From the NCBI GenBank assembly GCA_016929655.1, contig JAFGIJ010000030.1, positions 1 to 50,003 on the forward strand: a DNA stretch of 50,003 bases, read 5' to 3'. A program made the translations under genes and the position numbers. Below the pieces are notes generated by a model. It saw only the letters and a program-made list of their open reading frames with translations. It did not search any database and was not told the DNA's origin. Of the stretch, positions 8,256 through 15,867 are shown in pieces (the stretch's first letter is position 1; each line of letters opens with the position of its first letter). The stretch comes from Clostridia bacterium (GTDB lineage Bacteria; Bacillota; Clostridia; DUPQ01).

Positions 8256-8816
8256 TCAGTCTTCTTTCTTGAGTGATCCCTTTTTGGTTCTTGTCAATGA
8301 GTATGCCCATAGCAGCAATGACCCAAATACACCTGCGCTTATTACATTCATCAGGCACGCAACTGCTCCCTGTGTGAAAACGAGATTTACAGGCTCAGCA
8401 TAAATTACAATGTCAAGTACCGGTGCGACTATTATCCATGCTATTACATTACCGATAATCTGGATTATGTTGAAGGTAAGCACGTCCTTCCAGGTGAAGA
8501 TTCCTTCTTCAGCCCTGCATTTAAGGAATGCAAAACCGAAAACAAAACCAGCAACTCCACTTGCAATTACCCAGCTCCACCATGGTGAACCATACTGAAT
8601 TGCATCACTCAGAGCATGCCCTATGAATGCTATGAGCGCACCTGCAATAGGTCCGAATAATGCAGCGAACATTGCTCCGAGTCCGTATGCGGTTTGGAAA
8701 CTGGTTTCAGGAATTGGTGAAGGTATCTTTACCCACATGAACAGCAGGGTAAAAATAGCTGCTCCAAGACCTGTTGCCACTATTGTTTTTGTTGTGACCT
8801 TGAACAATTTTTTCAT
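8256..8816 (-). CDS. ecfS: ECF transporter S component (UPF0397 / PF07155 type)
   Basis: This is a 186-residue integral membrane protein that determines substrate specificity. It reads MKKLFKVTTKTIVATGLGAAIF and contains the family block GPIAGALIAFIGHALSDAIQYGSPWWSWVIASG, typical of UPF0397 proteins, which are often labelled riboflavin-type S components although the substrate is not proven for most members. About five to six hydrophobic segments can be seen. The tracked start at 8834 is rejected: the ATG at 8816 is preceded by AAGGAGACTATATTT, a strong ribosome binding site. It heads the operon with ecfA, ecfT and two SAM hydrolases. Given those partners, a nucleoside, methionine-related or cofactor substrate is as plausible as riboflavin. 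Confidence 0.88.
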   Translation of the reverse strand: MKKLFKVTTKTIVATGLGAAIFTLLFMWVKIPSPIPETSFQTAYGLGAMFAALFGPIAGALIAFIGHALSDAIQYGSPWWSWVIASGVAGFVFGFAFLKCRAEEGIFTWKDVLTFNIIQIIGNVIAWIIVAPVLDIVIYAEPVNLVFTQGAVACLMNVISAGVFGSLLLWAYSLTRTKKGSLKKED

Positions 8817-8910
8817 AAATATAGTCTCCTTCATGATAATTTGACTTTACTACGGTCAATGAAGTCCTGTTCATATGACTACGTAACAAATTCCTGTGTA
8901 CATTATACAT
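8817..8910 (-). promoter_or_regulatory. Promoter and leader of the ecfS operon
   Basis: On the minus strand a TATAAT hexamer lies at 8907-8902, leaving a leader of about 80 bases before the ecfS start. The leader contains a short inverted repeat TTGAC-9-GTCAA (in TTGACCGTAGTAAAGTCAA) just upstream of the AAGGAG site. It does not match a riboswitch class I can recognise by eye. No clear -35 hexamer is seen. Confidence 0.4.
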
Positions 8911-8931
8911 TATCAAAGAAAAAGTTTCATT

Positions 8932-8958
8932 AAAAAGGACCGTTTTTTCAAACGGTCC
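8932..8958 (-). terminator. Rho-independent terminator after the fasciclin gene
   Basis: On the minus strand a 9-bp stem GGACCGTTT / AAACGGTCC with a 4-base loop is followed by TTTTTA. It ends the fasciclin transcript before the ecfS promoter. Confidence 0.9.
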
Positions 8959-8981
8959 CAGTCATTATGCTTAAATCAACC

Positions 8982-10010
8982 CTACTTCTTCTTTGAAAAT
9001 AGAAGACCTGCAATACCTGCTGCTCCAATAAGTGCAAATGGAAGGATTCCGGCTACACCAGTCTTTGGAATTTCAGTGTCATGTTCTACTTCCTGAAGAG
9101 TAAATCCTTCGGGAACAAGAACGGTATCAATTACGTGTATAACACCATTTGAGGCTTCTACATCAGTTCCGATTACAGTGCTCATATTTACTTTTACACC
9201 ATCATCCAGGTCAAATGTAACTGATTCACCATTGAGTGTTTCGGCTGTAAGACCATCTGTAAGATCGGTGCTCATTACCTTGCCCCCAACTACATGGTAC
9301 AGAAGTACTTCTGCGAGATCCGGTTGAAGCAAAAGCTGTTCTGCTGAAATATCAAGTGCTTCCAGGAGAGCTGCAAATGCATCATTTGTCGGTGCAAATA
9401 CTGTGAATGGTCCTTCGCCCTGAAGAGCTGAAACCAAGTCTGCCTGCTGGAGTGCAGCAACAAGTGTGCTGAAATTCTCATCTGCAAGAGCTATATCAAC
9501 TATGCTCATTTCTTCTTCCATATCAAGAGTGAATCCTTCAGGAATAAGAACGGTATCAATTACATGAATTACTCCATTGGTTGCTTCAATATCAGCTGTG
9601 GTTACTGTTGATTCATTGATCTTGACTCCATCGCTTAAATCAACTTTTATTGACTCTCCGTTGAGCGTTTCTGCCATCATTTCATCAGTTAGATCAGTGC
9701 TCATTACTTTACCCTGTACTACATGATACAGAAGAACATCAGCAAGACCTGACTGTGAAAGAAGCTCTTCAGCGGTTATATCCAATGCTTCCAACAGAGA
9801 TGCAAATGCTTCGTCTGTAGGTGCAAATACTGTGAAGGGTCCTTCACCCTGAAGTGCTTCTACTAATTCAGCTGTCTGAAGAGCTGTAACCAGGATTGAA
9901 AAACTTGAATCATTCGATGCTATATCTACTATATCGCCTTCTGCTGCACTTGTGGGTATCGCTACCATCAACAGCATGACTGCCATTATTAAACTTACTA
10001 CCTTTTTCAT
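8982..10010 (-). CDS. Cell-wall-anchored protein with two fasciclin (FAS1) domains
   Basis: The 342-residue protein has a signal peptide (KKVVSLIMAVMLLMVAIPTSA), two FAS1 domains (about residues 25-155 and 165-300), a short linker and a sorting signal: IPKTG at 314-318, a hydrophobic stretch and the tail SKKK. FAS1 domains are adhesion folds. The two domains are very alike (GEGPFTVFAPT, LLYHVV.GKVMSTDLTD, AETLNGES, NGVIHVIDTVL.PEGFTL in both), pointing to a fairly recent internal duplication. AGGAG lies 8 bases before the ATG. The divergent neighbour is a sortase, so the protein is probably its substrate and is covalently attached to the cell wall. The pairing is inferred; a housekeeping sortase elsewhere could also use it. 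Confidence 0.92.
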   Translation of the reverse strand: MKKVVSLIMAVMLLMVAIPTSAAEGDIVDIASNDSSFSILVTALQTAELVEALQGEGPFTVFAPTDEAFASLLEALDITAEELLSQSGLADVLLYHVVQGKVMSTDLTDEMMAETLNGESIKVDLSDGVKINESTVTTADIEATNGVIHVIDTVLIPEGFTLDMEEEMSIVDIALADENFSTLVAALQQADLVSALQGEGPFTVFAPTNDAFAALLEALDISAEQLLLQPDLAEVLLYHVVGGKVMSTDLTDGLTAETLNGESVTFDLDDGVKVNMSTVIGTDVEASNGVIHVIDTVLVPEGFTLQEVEHDTEIPKTGVAGILPFALIGAAGIAGLLFSKKK

Positions 10011-10101
10011 TTTTTTAACTCCTATTTTAAATTAAAAATTCAATTTTATGAAACATGATTACCCGGAAGCTTTTTTAATAAACATTTTGCAACTTAATTT
10101 G

Positions 10102-10116
10102 TGTGACATTGTCACA
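10102..10116. promoter_or_regulatory. Palindromic operator candidate between fasciclin and sortase genes
   Basis: TGTGACATTGTCACA is a perfect 7-1-7 palindrome in the 144-base divergent intergenic region. It resembles Crp/Fnr-superfamily half-sites (TGTGA/TCACA) but has a 5-base rather than 6-base centre. It could let one regulator control both genes. No strong promoter hexamers were assigned on either side. Confidence 0.45.
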
Positions 10117-10154
10117 TACGATGTTTTCCACATGAATAGGGTATATAGGAAAAT

Positions 10155-10988
10155 ATGAGATATATGAAAAAAACAATAAGAATAATATTAATATTAGCAG
10201 TTGCAGTCAGCTTTGTAATAATAAGTATATATATATACAACTTGCTACAAAACAAGAGAACAACGGATGAGATACAGGCGATATATGACAATATGCAACA
10301 AAGTAGCATAAATGCGGAACCAAAGCCCTCAGAAACACCTGATGCAAAACCAGAAGTTGAAATTTCTGAGACTCCTTCAAAAGAGGAAGTGGAAACAATT
10401 CCGGATAATATAACCGGTTATGTCATTGATTTAAGAAAAAACCCTAACAGTGAACTTCTTGCAATAAACAGTGATTTTGTAGGATGGGTCAAGGTTGAGG
10501 GAACAAATGTAGATTATCCTGTTGTAAAACACAGTGACAATGATTTCTATCTTAATCGGGATTTTTACAAGGAAGATAATATTGCCGGAAGTATTTATAT
10601 GGATTACAGGAACTTTGGTAATAAACTCGACGGCAATATAGTTATTTACGGACATAATATGAAAAACGGTACGATGTTCAACAGTCTGAACAATTACAAG
10701 GATGAAGGGTTTTTCAATGACAATATGATAATAACTTTCAGTAATTTATATGAAACATTTGAATATGAAATATTTTCTGTGTACTGGGTAAGTGCAGATG
10801 ATTATAAACTGGAGTTTGATTTTAAAAGTAATGATATAAATGAATATTACAATTTTTTGAAAAGTGAGTCGATTTTCCAAAGGGAATCAGTGATAACTGA
10901 TGTCAATCAAATCATAACCCTGGCTACCTGTTCGTATGAGGTAGATAACGGTAGACTGATGGTTCATGGCGTTTTAATTAATAATTAA
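10155..10988 (+). CDS. Class B-like sortase
   Basis: This membrane transpeptidase cleaves a sorting motif and joins the surface protein to the peptidoglycan. The 277-residue protein has an N-terminal membrane anchor (residues 9-31), a Pro/Glu-rich linker, then the sortase domain. Catalytic His167 (IYGHNMKNG), Cys259 (TLATCSYE) and Arg267 (NGRLMVHG) are all present. The sequence GWVKVEGTNVDYPVVK and the insert before the Cys favour class B. Class B sortases of some clostridia accept PxTG-type motifs, which fits the neighbouring IPKTG protein. Two starts are possible: ATG 10155, 4 bases after AGGA, or ATG 10164, 13 bases after it; neither spacing is ideal. It is divergent from the fasciclin gene and upstream of, but not co-transcribed with, the Tad locus. 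Confidence 0.88.
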   Translation: MRYMKKTIRIILILAVAVSFVIISIYIYNLLQNKRTTDEIQAIYDNMQQSSINAEPKPSETPDAKPEVEISETPSKEEVETIPDNITGYVIDLRKNPNSELLAINSDFVGWVKVEGTNVDYPVVKHSDNDFYLNRDFYKEDNIAGSIYMDYRNFGNKLDGNIVIYGHNMKNGTMFNSLNNYKDEGFFNDNMIITFSNLYETFEYEIFSVYWVSADDYKLEFDFKSNDINEYYNFLKSESIFQRESVITDVNQIITLATCSYEVDNGRLMVHGVLINN

Positions 10989-11007
10989 CAAAAAATGTAA
11001 AAACATC

Positions 11008-11036
11008 TTGTCAAATAAGGTAAATTATGTTATTTT
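11008..11036 (+). promoter_or_regulatory. Promoter of the Tad pilus operon
   Basis: TTGTCA (11008-11013), a 17-base spacer and TATTTT (11031-11036) with an extended TGT before it make a good sigma-A promoter. Transcription should begin near 11043. The leader is then only about 24 bases and the next gene has to start close to 11067. Confidence 0.7.
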
Positions 11037-11066
11037 ATAAATGACAATAAATACCAGTGAGGCAAG

Positions 11067-12500
11067 ATTATCAAAAAGCTAAATGAAAGATATCGAATAA
11101 TAAAGGAGATTTCCAGCCATAAAAACCGGGTTGTTTATCTAGCCTATGACGAAATAACAGGTGCAGAAAGAATAATCAAGGAAATAAAGGAAAACGGCAG
11201 AAGCAATGCCAATGATTATACAGCACTAAGGAAACTCCATCACCCGGGTATTCCGGAAATCTATGATGCATTTGAAACAGGATCTTCTCTTTTCATAGTC
11301 ATGGAATTCATTGAAGGAAAAAGCCTGCCGGAGATTTTGCAATCAGAAAGTCATGAAGAGTTCAGGATAGCAGGTTATATACTGGACATTTTGGATGTAC
11401 TGGTATCAATGCACTCACTTAAACCGCATCCTGTAATCCACGGTGATATCAAGCCTGAAAATATACTGATTTGTGATAACAGGGCAATCCTGATTGATTT
11501 TGGTTCAATTTCAGGAACAAGTGGGTCTTCGGGTTTTTGTGCACCTGAAAAACTTGCAGGCTTTGATTCAACAATACAATCAGACATTTATTCAATTGGT
11601 CAGGTTATGCATTACTGTCTCACCGGCAGAACAAGAAAGCTTTTTGACAGCAACAAAAGAGAAATAAAAAAGGGATTTAATTCAATAATTGAAAGGGCAG
11701 TCAGGAAGCTTCCATCAGACAGATATGTTTCAGCCATGGAAATGGCCAATGACCTGAAACGATGGACCAAAGGTGTTGGTTCTGATAGCCAAAAGGAAAA
11801 CAGCACAACCCTTTTGTGTATACCCGGTAATCCCCACCTGTGCTGTGAAATGGCTTATGTAACCTCATGTTATGCAAATACCCTTCTTGCTGACCTTGAT
11901 TTGCTTTCTCCGGGAATTGATATGCTGATGGGTCTTCGAAAATTAAATGGTTCATCCCATGAATATGGATTTTCAGGAGATATTGAAGCAGGTTATGGTA
12001 TCATCCCGGGAAAGAAGTCAGGAAGACCTGACATTTTGCCATGCTTTTCAAGCTATGATGCCTATGAGGAAACACAGAATGGAATTATAAAAAGAATAGC
12101 AAAAATCTATAGTGATATTTATGATGTGATTATTATTTGCTGCAGTGCTTTTCCATATGACAGCACTTTGGTTGAAGCTCTTTTTACATGTGACCATATT
12201 TTATTCTCAGTCGAGAAAGGACCTTTGGACATCAGAAAGCTGAATTCCATGGCACTGCACTTTTCCAGAAGACAGGGTGTTAACATCAAACGTTTAAACC
12301 TGATAGGGTATGGATTTTCTGAAAAAAGCATTGATCCTGCTATTGCCGGAATATCAGCGGAAGTCAGGTGGCTGGGTCAGTTGCCGCATATAAGCCAAAG
12401 GGTAACTCAGTCTATGAACGGAATGGCGTATCTTCCAGAGAAAAAAAGCAGAGGCTTCAAAGCAATTACAAGAATCCTGAAGAAACTGGAGGTGATCTGA
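11067..12500 (+). CDS. Hanks-type Ser/Thr kinase fused to a TadZ/CpaE-like domain, probable AUU start
   Basis: The track begins at 11301, inside the kinase, but the frame is open back to a TGA at 11058. It encodes a full N-lobe, MIKKLNERYRIIKEISSHKNRVVYLAYDE, with no ATG, GTG or TTG in between. The only well-placed initiator is ATT at 11067, a few bases after GTGAGG. Kinase motifs: Lys38 (RIIKEI), HGDIKPEN with Asp127 (an HGD, not HRD, loop), DFG at 144, APE at 159-161; the glycine loop is weak. The kinase ends near residue 232. Residues from about 247 to 477 look like a MinD-family TadZ/CpaE domain with a degenerate P-loop (CIPGNPHLCC) but a kept DLDLLSPGID segment, and end in QLPHISQRVTQSMNG. 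It overlaps cpaF by one base. A role in pilus placement controlled by phosphorylation is inferred. Confidence 0.82.
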   Translation: MIKKLNERYRIIKEISSHKNRVVYLAYDEITGAERIIKEIKENGRSNANDYTALRKLHHPGIPEIYDAFETGSSLFIVMEFIEGKSLPEILQSESHEEFRIAGYILDILDVLVSMHSLKPHPVIHGDIKPENILICDNRAILIDFGSISGTSGSSGFCAPEKLAGFDSTIQSDIYSIGQVMHYCLTGRTRKLFDSNKREIKKGFNSIIERAVRKLPSDRYVSAMEMANDLKRWTKGVGSDSQKENSTTLLCIPGNPHLCCEMAYVTSCYANTLLADLDLLSPGIDMLMGLRKLNGSSHEYGFSGDIEAGYGIIPGKKSGRPDILPCFSSYDAYEETQNGIIKRIAKIYSDIYDVIIICCSAFPYDSTLVEALFTCDHILFSVEKGPLDIRKLNSMALHFSRRQGVNIKRLNLIGYGFSEKSIDPAIAGISAEVRWLGQLPHISQRVTQSMNGMAYLPEKKSRGFKAITRILKKLEVI

Positions 12501-13684
12501 TGCCTTTGGTTAAAACACTGTTTGAACCCATTGGAAAGACAGCTGAAAAAGACAGAAAAAACGGAATATCAGTGGAAAGTCTGGCAATGAAGATAACCGG
12601 TGAGATTATTGAAGATAAACCGTATTTTGTCATGGACTCCTTTAGGGAAAAAGACGACAGGGATGGGCTTCGAAGGGAAGTCATAAGAATCCTTGACAGG
12701 GATAATCTGTATTTTTCTGTCAACAGAGATGAACTTATCAGGGGCATATTTGATTTTATGTTCGGGTATGGAGCATTGCAGAAGTATATTGATGATGAAG
12801 ATATAAGTGACATTGATGGAACCAGATACAATGAATTTACAATCAAGAAACTGGGGGAAAGATACAGAATAGATGTTGATTTCGGTGACGAAAGGGCATT
12901 TGAAACATACTGCCGGCTGATAGCTGTAAGAAGCGGTGGCTTTTTGAATGAGGATGATACCCATTGCAGGACTGCAGATATTAAAAGCAAGCTTAGGATA
13001 AATGTTTCAATTCCGCCTCGAAATGTATCAGGACCTGCTATCAGTATAAGAAAACACAGACAAAATGCCTATACCCTTGAAAACCTGAAAGAGCTTTGCA
13101 TGCTGGATGATGAAGCTTTCAGGATTATACAAAAAATGACTCACAGTAACTCGAGTATCCTTTTCTGTGGGAAGGGAGCTGCCGGAAAAACGACACTTCT
13201 AAGGGCTTTCCTTAATTCACTTCCGGAACTCGAAAGGGTTCTGGTCGTTGAATCCGATGCTGAAATCTATCCAAAGAAAGCATTTTGTATAGAACAAAGA
13301 ACCAAGAGACCTGAAGAAGGAGGCAGACCTGTTTCACTAGAAGGACTGGTCAGAGACGGGCTTACAATGTCCCTGGATACCTACTGTGTCGGAGAGTTGG
13401 TAGGAGAAGAGGCATACTCATTCATCAAGGCATCATGCACAGGTCACAGGATGCTTGGAACAATCCACTCAAAAAATGCCTTCGAAGCCATTGGAAGGAT
13501 TGTTTCCCTTGCCGCCGGTGCCGGTTCAAATGACTCAGTTGAAAGGCTGATGGATTCTGCGGCTTCCGGAATAGACTGCGTCATCTATCTAAAGGAATTC
13601 AAAGTCATTGAAATCATATTGGTTAAAGGCATGGAAAATGGTGAACCCGGTTATGAAAGTATTTATAGAAAGGATACAGAATGA
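12500..13684 (+). CDS. cpaF: Tad pilus assembly ATPase CpaF/TadA
   Basis: This secretion ATPase powers assembly of Flp pili at the inner face of the membrane. The ATG at 12500 overlaps the previous TGA (TGATG) and follows GGAGGTGAT, so the tracked start at 12368 is rejected. The 394-residue protein has the CpaF N-terminal region, INVSIPPRNVSGPAISIRKHR, a Walker A GKGAAGKTT at about residues 224-232, the acidic box around VVESDAEIYP, and the His-box-like region CTGHRMLGTIHSKNAFEAIGRI. The Walker A has Ala-Ala where Gly/Ser is more usual, but Lys and Thr are kept. It is co-transcribed with tadB, tadC, flp and cpaB. Confidence 0.9.
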   Translation: MPLVKTLFEPIGKTAEKDRKNGISVESLAMKITGEIIEDKPYFVMDSFREKDDRDGLRREVIRILDRDNLYFSVNRDELIRGIFDFMFGYGALQKYIDDEDISDIDGTRYNEFTIKKLGERYRIDVDFGDERAFETYCRLIAVRSGGFLNEDDTHCRTADIKSKLRINVSIPPRNVSGPAISIRKHRQNAYTLENLKELCMLDDEAFRIIQKMTHSNSSILFCGKGAAGKTTLLRAFLNSLPELERVLVVESDAEIYPKKAFCIEQRTKRPEEGGRPVSLEGLVRDGLTMSLDTYCVGELVGEEAYSFIKASCTGHRMLGTIHSKNAFEAIGRIVSLAAGAGSNDSVERLMDSAASGIDCVIYLKEFKVIEIILVKGMENGEPGYESIYRKDTE

Positions 13685-14478
13685 TTTATTTTACTGCAAA
13701 TCTGCTGATTATATCTATCTTGTACATATTGATGACTAACACTGATATTTTGCATAAGATAACTGGCTATAAAAGGAGTCTCAGGGTAGCTTTTGATAAA
13801 AGAATGGTTCTTTCTACCAGTGCCGTTTCGTTCGTATTATCTTTCATCATATTCAGTATAATTCTTGGTAGTACCGCTGCTGCGCTTTCCATTTCAATAA
13901 TACCTGCCTTTTGTGTATATGGTGCATTTGACATGATTTCAAGGGCAAGGCAAAGCCGGGAAGCAGGTCAGATCACATATTTTCTTATGACCATGTCCAA
14001 ATGGAGTGCTGTAAGGAATGACATGGTTTTCTGTCTGAAAAAAACAACAGAGGCCGGAATTGAAAAGCCTGTTGGGGTTCTGCTTGAAAGGACACTTGGA
14101 AGAATAAACGGAGGAATGGATATAATCAGGGCATTTTCTCTGCTTGAAGAAGAAAGCAGCAGTGAAGACCTCAGGTATCTTAGCAGGAGTATAAGATTTG
14201 CGGCAGAAAAAGGTGGAAATCTGCAAAAACTGTTCACCGGAATGGAACAGCAGTATTTCAGAATCGATGAAGAAACATTCAAAAGAAAGATTTCAACAGT
14301 CAGGGACAGAGGAGCAGTTTACCTGACCGTAATAATAGTTATTGCAACAGCATTTTGGTTTTTGCTCAGCAATCCTACTGCAGGAGAATTCTATCTCTAT
14401 ACATCATTCGGGAACTATCTGCTGATGGCATTTTCAGCAGTATTTGCAACGGCACTGATATTTATGACGGGTAGGTGA
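13681..14478 (+). CDS. tadB: TadB-like pilus assembly membrane protein (T2SSF family)
   Basis: The 265-residue protein has two membrane segments near the N terminus (about residues 4-20 and 45-75), a cytoplasmic helical domain with the T2SSF pattern (LLERTLGRINGGMDIIRAFSLLEEE, YLSRSIRFAAEKGGNLQKLFTGME) and two further membrane segments at the C terminus. TadB and TadC form the membrane platform that works with the CpaF ATPase. It overlaps cpaF by 4 bases (ATGA) and lies 3 bases before tadC. The sequence is divergent, so the assignment rests on domain pattern and position in the operon. Confidence 0.8.
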   Translation: MIYFTANLLIISILYILMTNTDILHKITGYKRSLRVAFDKRMVLSTSAVSFVLSFIIFSIILGSTAAALSISIIPAFCVYGAFDMISRARQSREAGQITYFLMTMSKWSAVRNDMVFCLKKTTEAGIEKPVGVLLERTLGRINGGMDIIRAFSLLEEESSSEDLRYLSRSIRFAAEKGGNLQKLFTGMEQQYFRIDEETFKRKISTVRDRGAVYLTVIIVIATAFWFLLSNPTAGEFYLYTSFGNYLLMAFSAVFATALIFMTGR

Positions 14479-14481
14479 TTT

Positions 14482-15258
14482 ATGATTTTAGCCATTTTTC
14501 TTCTAAATGTATCGGCAGCCTTGATATTTTTGAACCATATAAATGCTGCAAAATTGAAGGGAGTCAATCCCTCAAAGGTGAAAAAGGGTAAACTACTGTT
14601 TCCAGGTCTTTCTGACAGACTGAAAAAGGCCGGCATTCATTCGAAGGCTGACACAACCTTCTATATTCTTTTACCTGCAATTATGATTCCGCTTGGGTTG
14701 TTAACTGCAATACTGGTTGATGCTGCCGGTGGTTTTTTGCTGATGGCTGCCCCTGCATTTTTATCCGGCATGTTTTTAAAGATAAGAAAAAGAAGGCACG
14801 ATTCTGCATTTCAAAAAAATGCCTACAGAATTTACAAATACATTTTAAATCAAATAGCTGCGGGAGTAAGAACAGTTGATGCTCTTAGGAACATGCATGA
14901 AGTAATTGAGGACAGGGAGTTGTCTGCAATTTTTACGGAAGCTTGTGCTGCATATTCTGTTTCATACGATGGTGTGAAACTTGCAGATGACATATCCCAG
15001 AGAATAGACACACCTGAATCAAGGAGTTTCACGATGTCTATAAGAGATGGTCTGTTTGAAAGCCGTGATGAACAGCTATTGGACAGGCTTGAACAGATGA
15101 TGTTCAACAGATATTTTGCATATGTGCAGAGGATGACGGATTCATTGAAGACCAGGTGTCTGATAACTGTAATACTTCTTTGTTCCATTATTGTATGCAT
15201 GATCCTGATACCTACAATCATGGATGTGCAAAGTGCACTGGACAGTATATTTACATAA
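14482..15258 (+). CDS. tadC: TadC-like pilus assembly membrane protein
   Basis: The 258-residue protein has an N-terminal hydrophobic segment, a second hydrophobic pair around residues 58-95 (ILLPAIMIPLGLLTAILVDAAGGFLLMAAPAFL), a cytoplasmic helical part (QIAAGVRTVDALRNMHEVIEDREL) and a C-terminal membrane helix (CLITVILLCSIIVCMILIPTI). This layout and its place right after tadB indicate TadC, the partner platform protein. A short AGGTGATTT sequence precedes the ATG. The match is by architecture more than by strong motifs. Confidence 0.75.
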   Translation: MILAIFLLNVSAALIFLNHINAAKLKGVNPSKVKKGKLLFPGLSDRLKKAGIHSKADTTFYILLPAIMIPLGLLTAILVDAAGGFLLMAAPAFLSGMFLKIRKRRHDSAFQKNAYRIYKYILNQIAAGVRTVDALRNMHEVIEDRELSAIFTEACAAYSVSYDGVKLADDISQRIDTPESRSFTMSIRDGLFESRDEQLLDRLEQMMFNRYFAYVQRMTDSLKTRCLITVILLCSIIVCMILIPTIMDVQSALDSIFT

Positions 15259-15268
15259 GGAGATCAGT

Positions 15269-15487
15269 ATGAAAAAGAAAATCAAAGGATGGTTATTGGC
15301 AAACCTCAATTATTTGAGGAACACAAATGGCTTCGGTTTATATGAAGTCATAGGAATTGCGGCAGTATTGATTGTTGCAGCATTTGTAGTTATACCGGGT
15401 TTTCGTAATTTTGCCCAGGGAATAATGGGCCAGATGGACAGCTGGGTTAATGACAGCATCATCGGAAAGATATTCCCGGCAAGCTGA
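15269..15487 (+). CDS. flp: Flp-type major pilin
   Basis: A 72-residue small protein. The start at ATG 15269 follows AAGGAGATC at a good distance, so the longer tracked ORF from 15224 is rejected. It has a basic N-terminal leader (KKKIKGWLLANLNYLRNTNG) and a hydrophobic helix FGLYEVIGIAAVLIVAAFVVIPGF. Cleavage after the Gly of NTNG would leave Phe1 and put Glu at position 5, as in type IV pilins. It is probably the structural subunit of the pilus built by CpaF, TadB and TadC. No prepilin peptidase is present in the window, so one encoded elsewhere would be needed. Confidence 0.85.
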   Translation: MKKKIKGWLLANLNYLRNTNGFGLYEVIGIAAVLIVAAFVVIPGFRNFAQGIMGQMDSWVNDSIIGKIFPAS

Positions 15488-15867
15488 TGGCGGAGAGAGC
15501 ATTGGTATCAGCAGTATTGCTGGTCATTGTGATGAGTATTTGCCTGTATATGACGGAGTGCTTTGTGCCTATTGGAAGGAACATGGATTTTCGTGATACA
15601 TGCAGGGATTATCTGATGAGGATGGAGTACAACTCAGGACTTGGTTCGTCAGACTGCAATGAACTCGAGGATGAACTCGAAGCAATGGGATTCGATGACA
15701 TCAGAATTACTGCTCCTGCTTCCGCAAAGGCGGGTACTGTGATGACTCTTTCCGTAAGCGTTATTTACAATCAGTCAGGGCTGTTCGGTATTTTGGAAAG
15801 AACAAGCCGCAACTATGTCATGAACTATGAAAGGCAGGCAGTGGCACGAAAGGTGGTTAACAGATGA
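15487..15867 (+). CDS. Small pseudopilin-like protein of the Tad operon (DUF4320-like)
   Basis: A 126-residue protein with one N-terminal hydrophobic helix (ALVSAVLLVIVMSICLYM) and an extracellular domain including NMDFRDTCRDYLMRMEYNSGL. The ATG overlaps the flp stop by one base (TGATG) and the end overlaps the next gene by 4 bases, so it is part of the operon. Similar short proteins (DUF4320 or TadE-like) occupy this place in Firmicutes Tad loci and may act as minor pilins or tip proteins. I do not recognise specific catalytic motifs. The function is inferred from context. Confidence 0.6.
   Translation: MAERALVSAVLLVIVMSICLYMTECFVPIGRNMDFRDTCRDYLMRMEYNSGLGSSDCNELEDELEAMGFDDIRITAPASAKAGTVMTLSVSVIYNQSGLFGILERTSRNYVMNYERQAVARKVVNR

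Noticed and set aside
8817-8900. Riboswitch in the ecfS leader
   Set aside because: Leader is about 80 bases with only a 5-bp inverted repeat; no FMN, TPP, preQ1, purine or SAM consensus recognised. Covariance-model search would decide.
11041-11082. Mini-ORF MTINTSEARLSKS before the kinase gene, as leader peptide or frameshift donor
   Set aside because: No ribosome binding site; the predicted transcript starts at about its ATG. A -1 shift at AAAAA is possible but AUU initiation is simpler.
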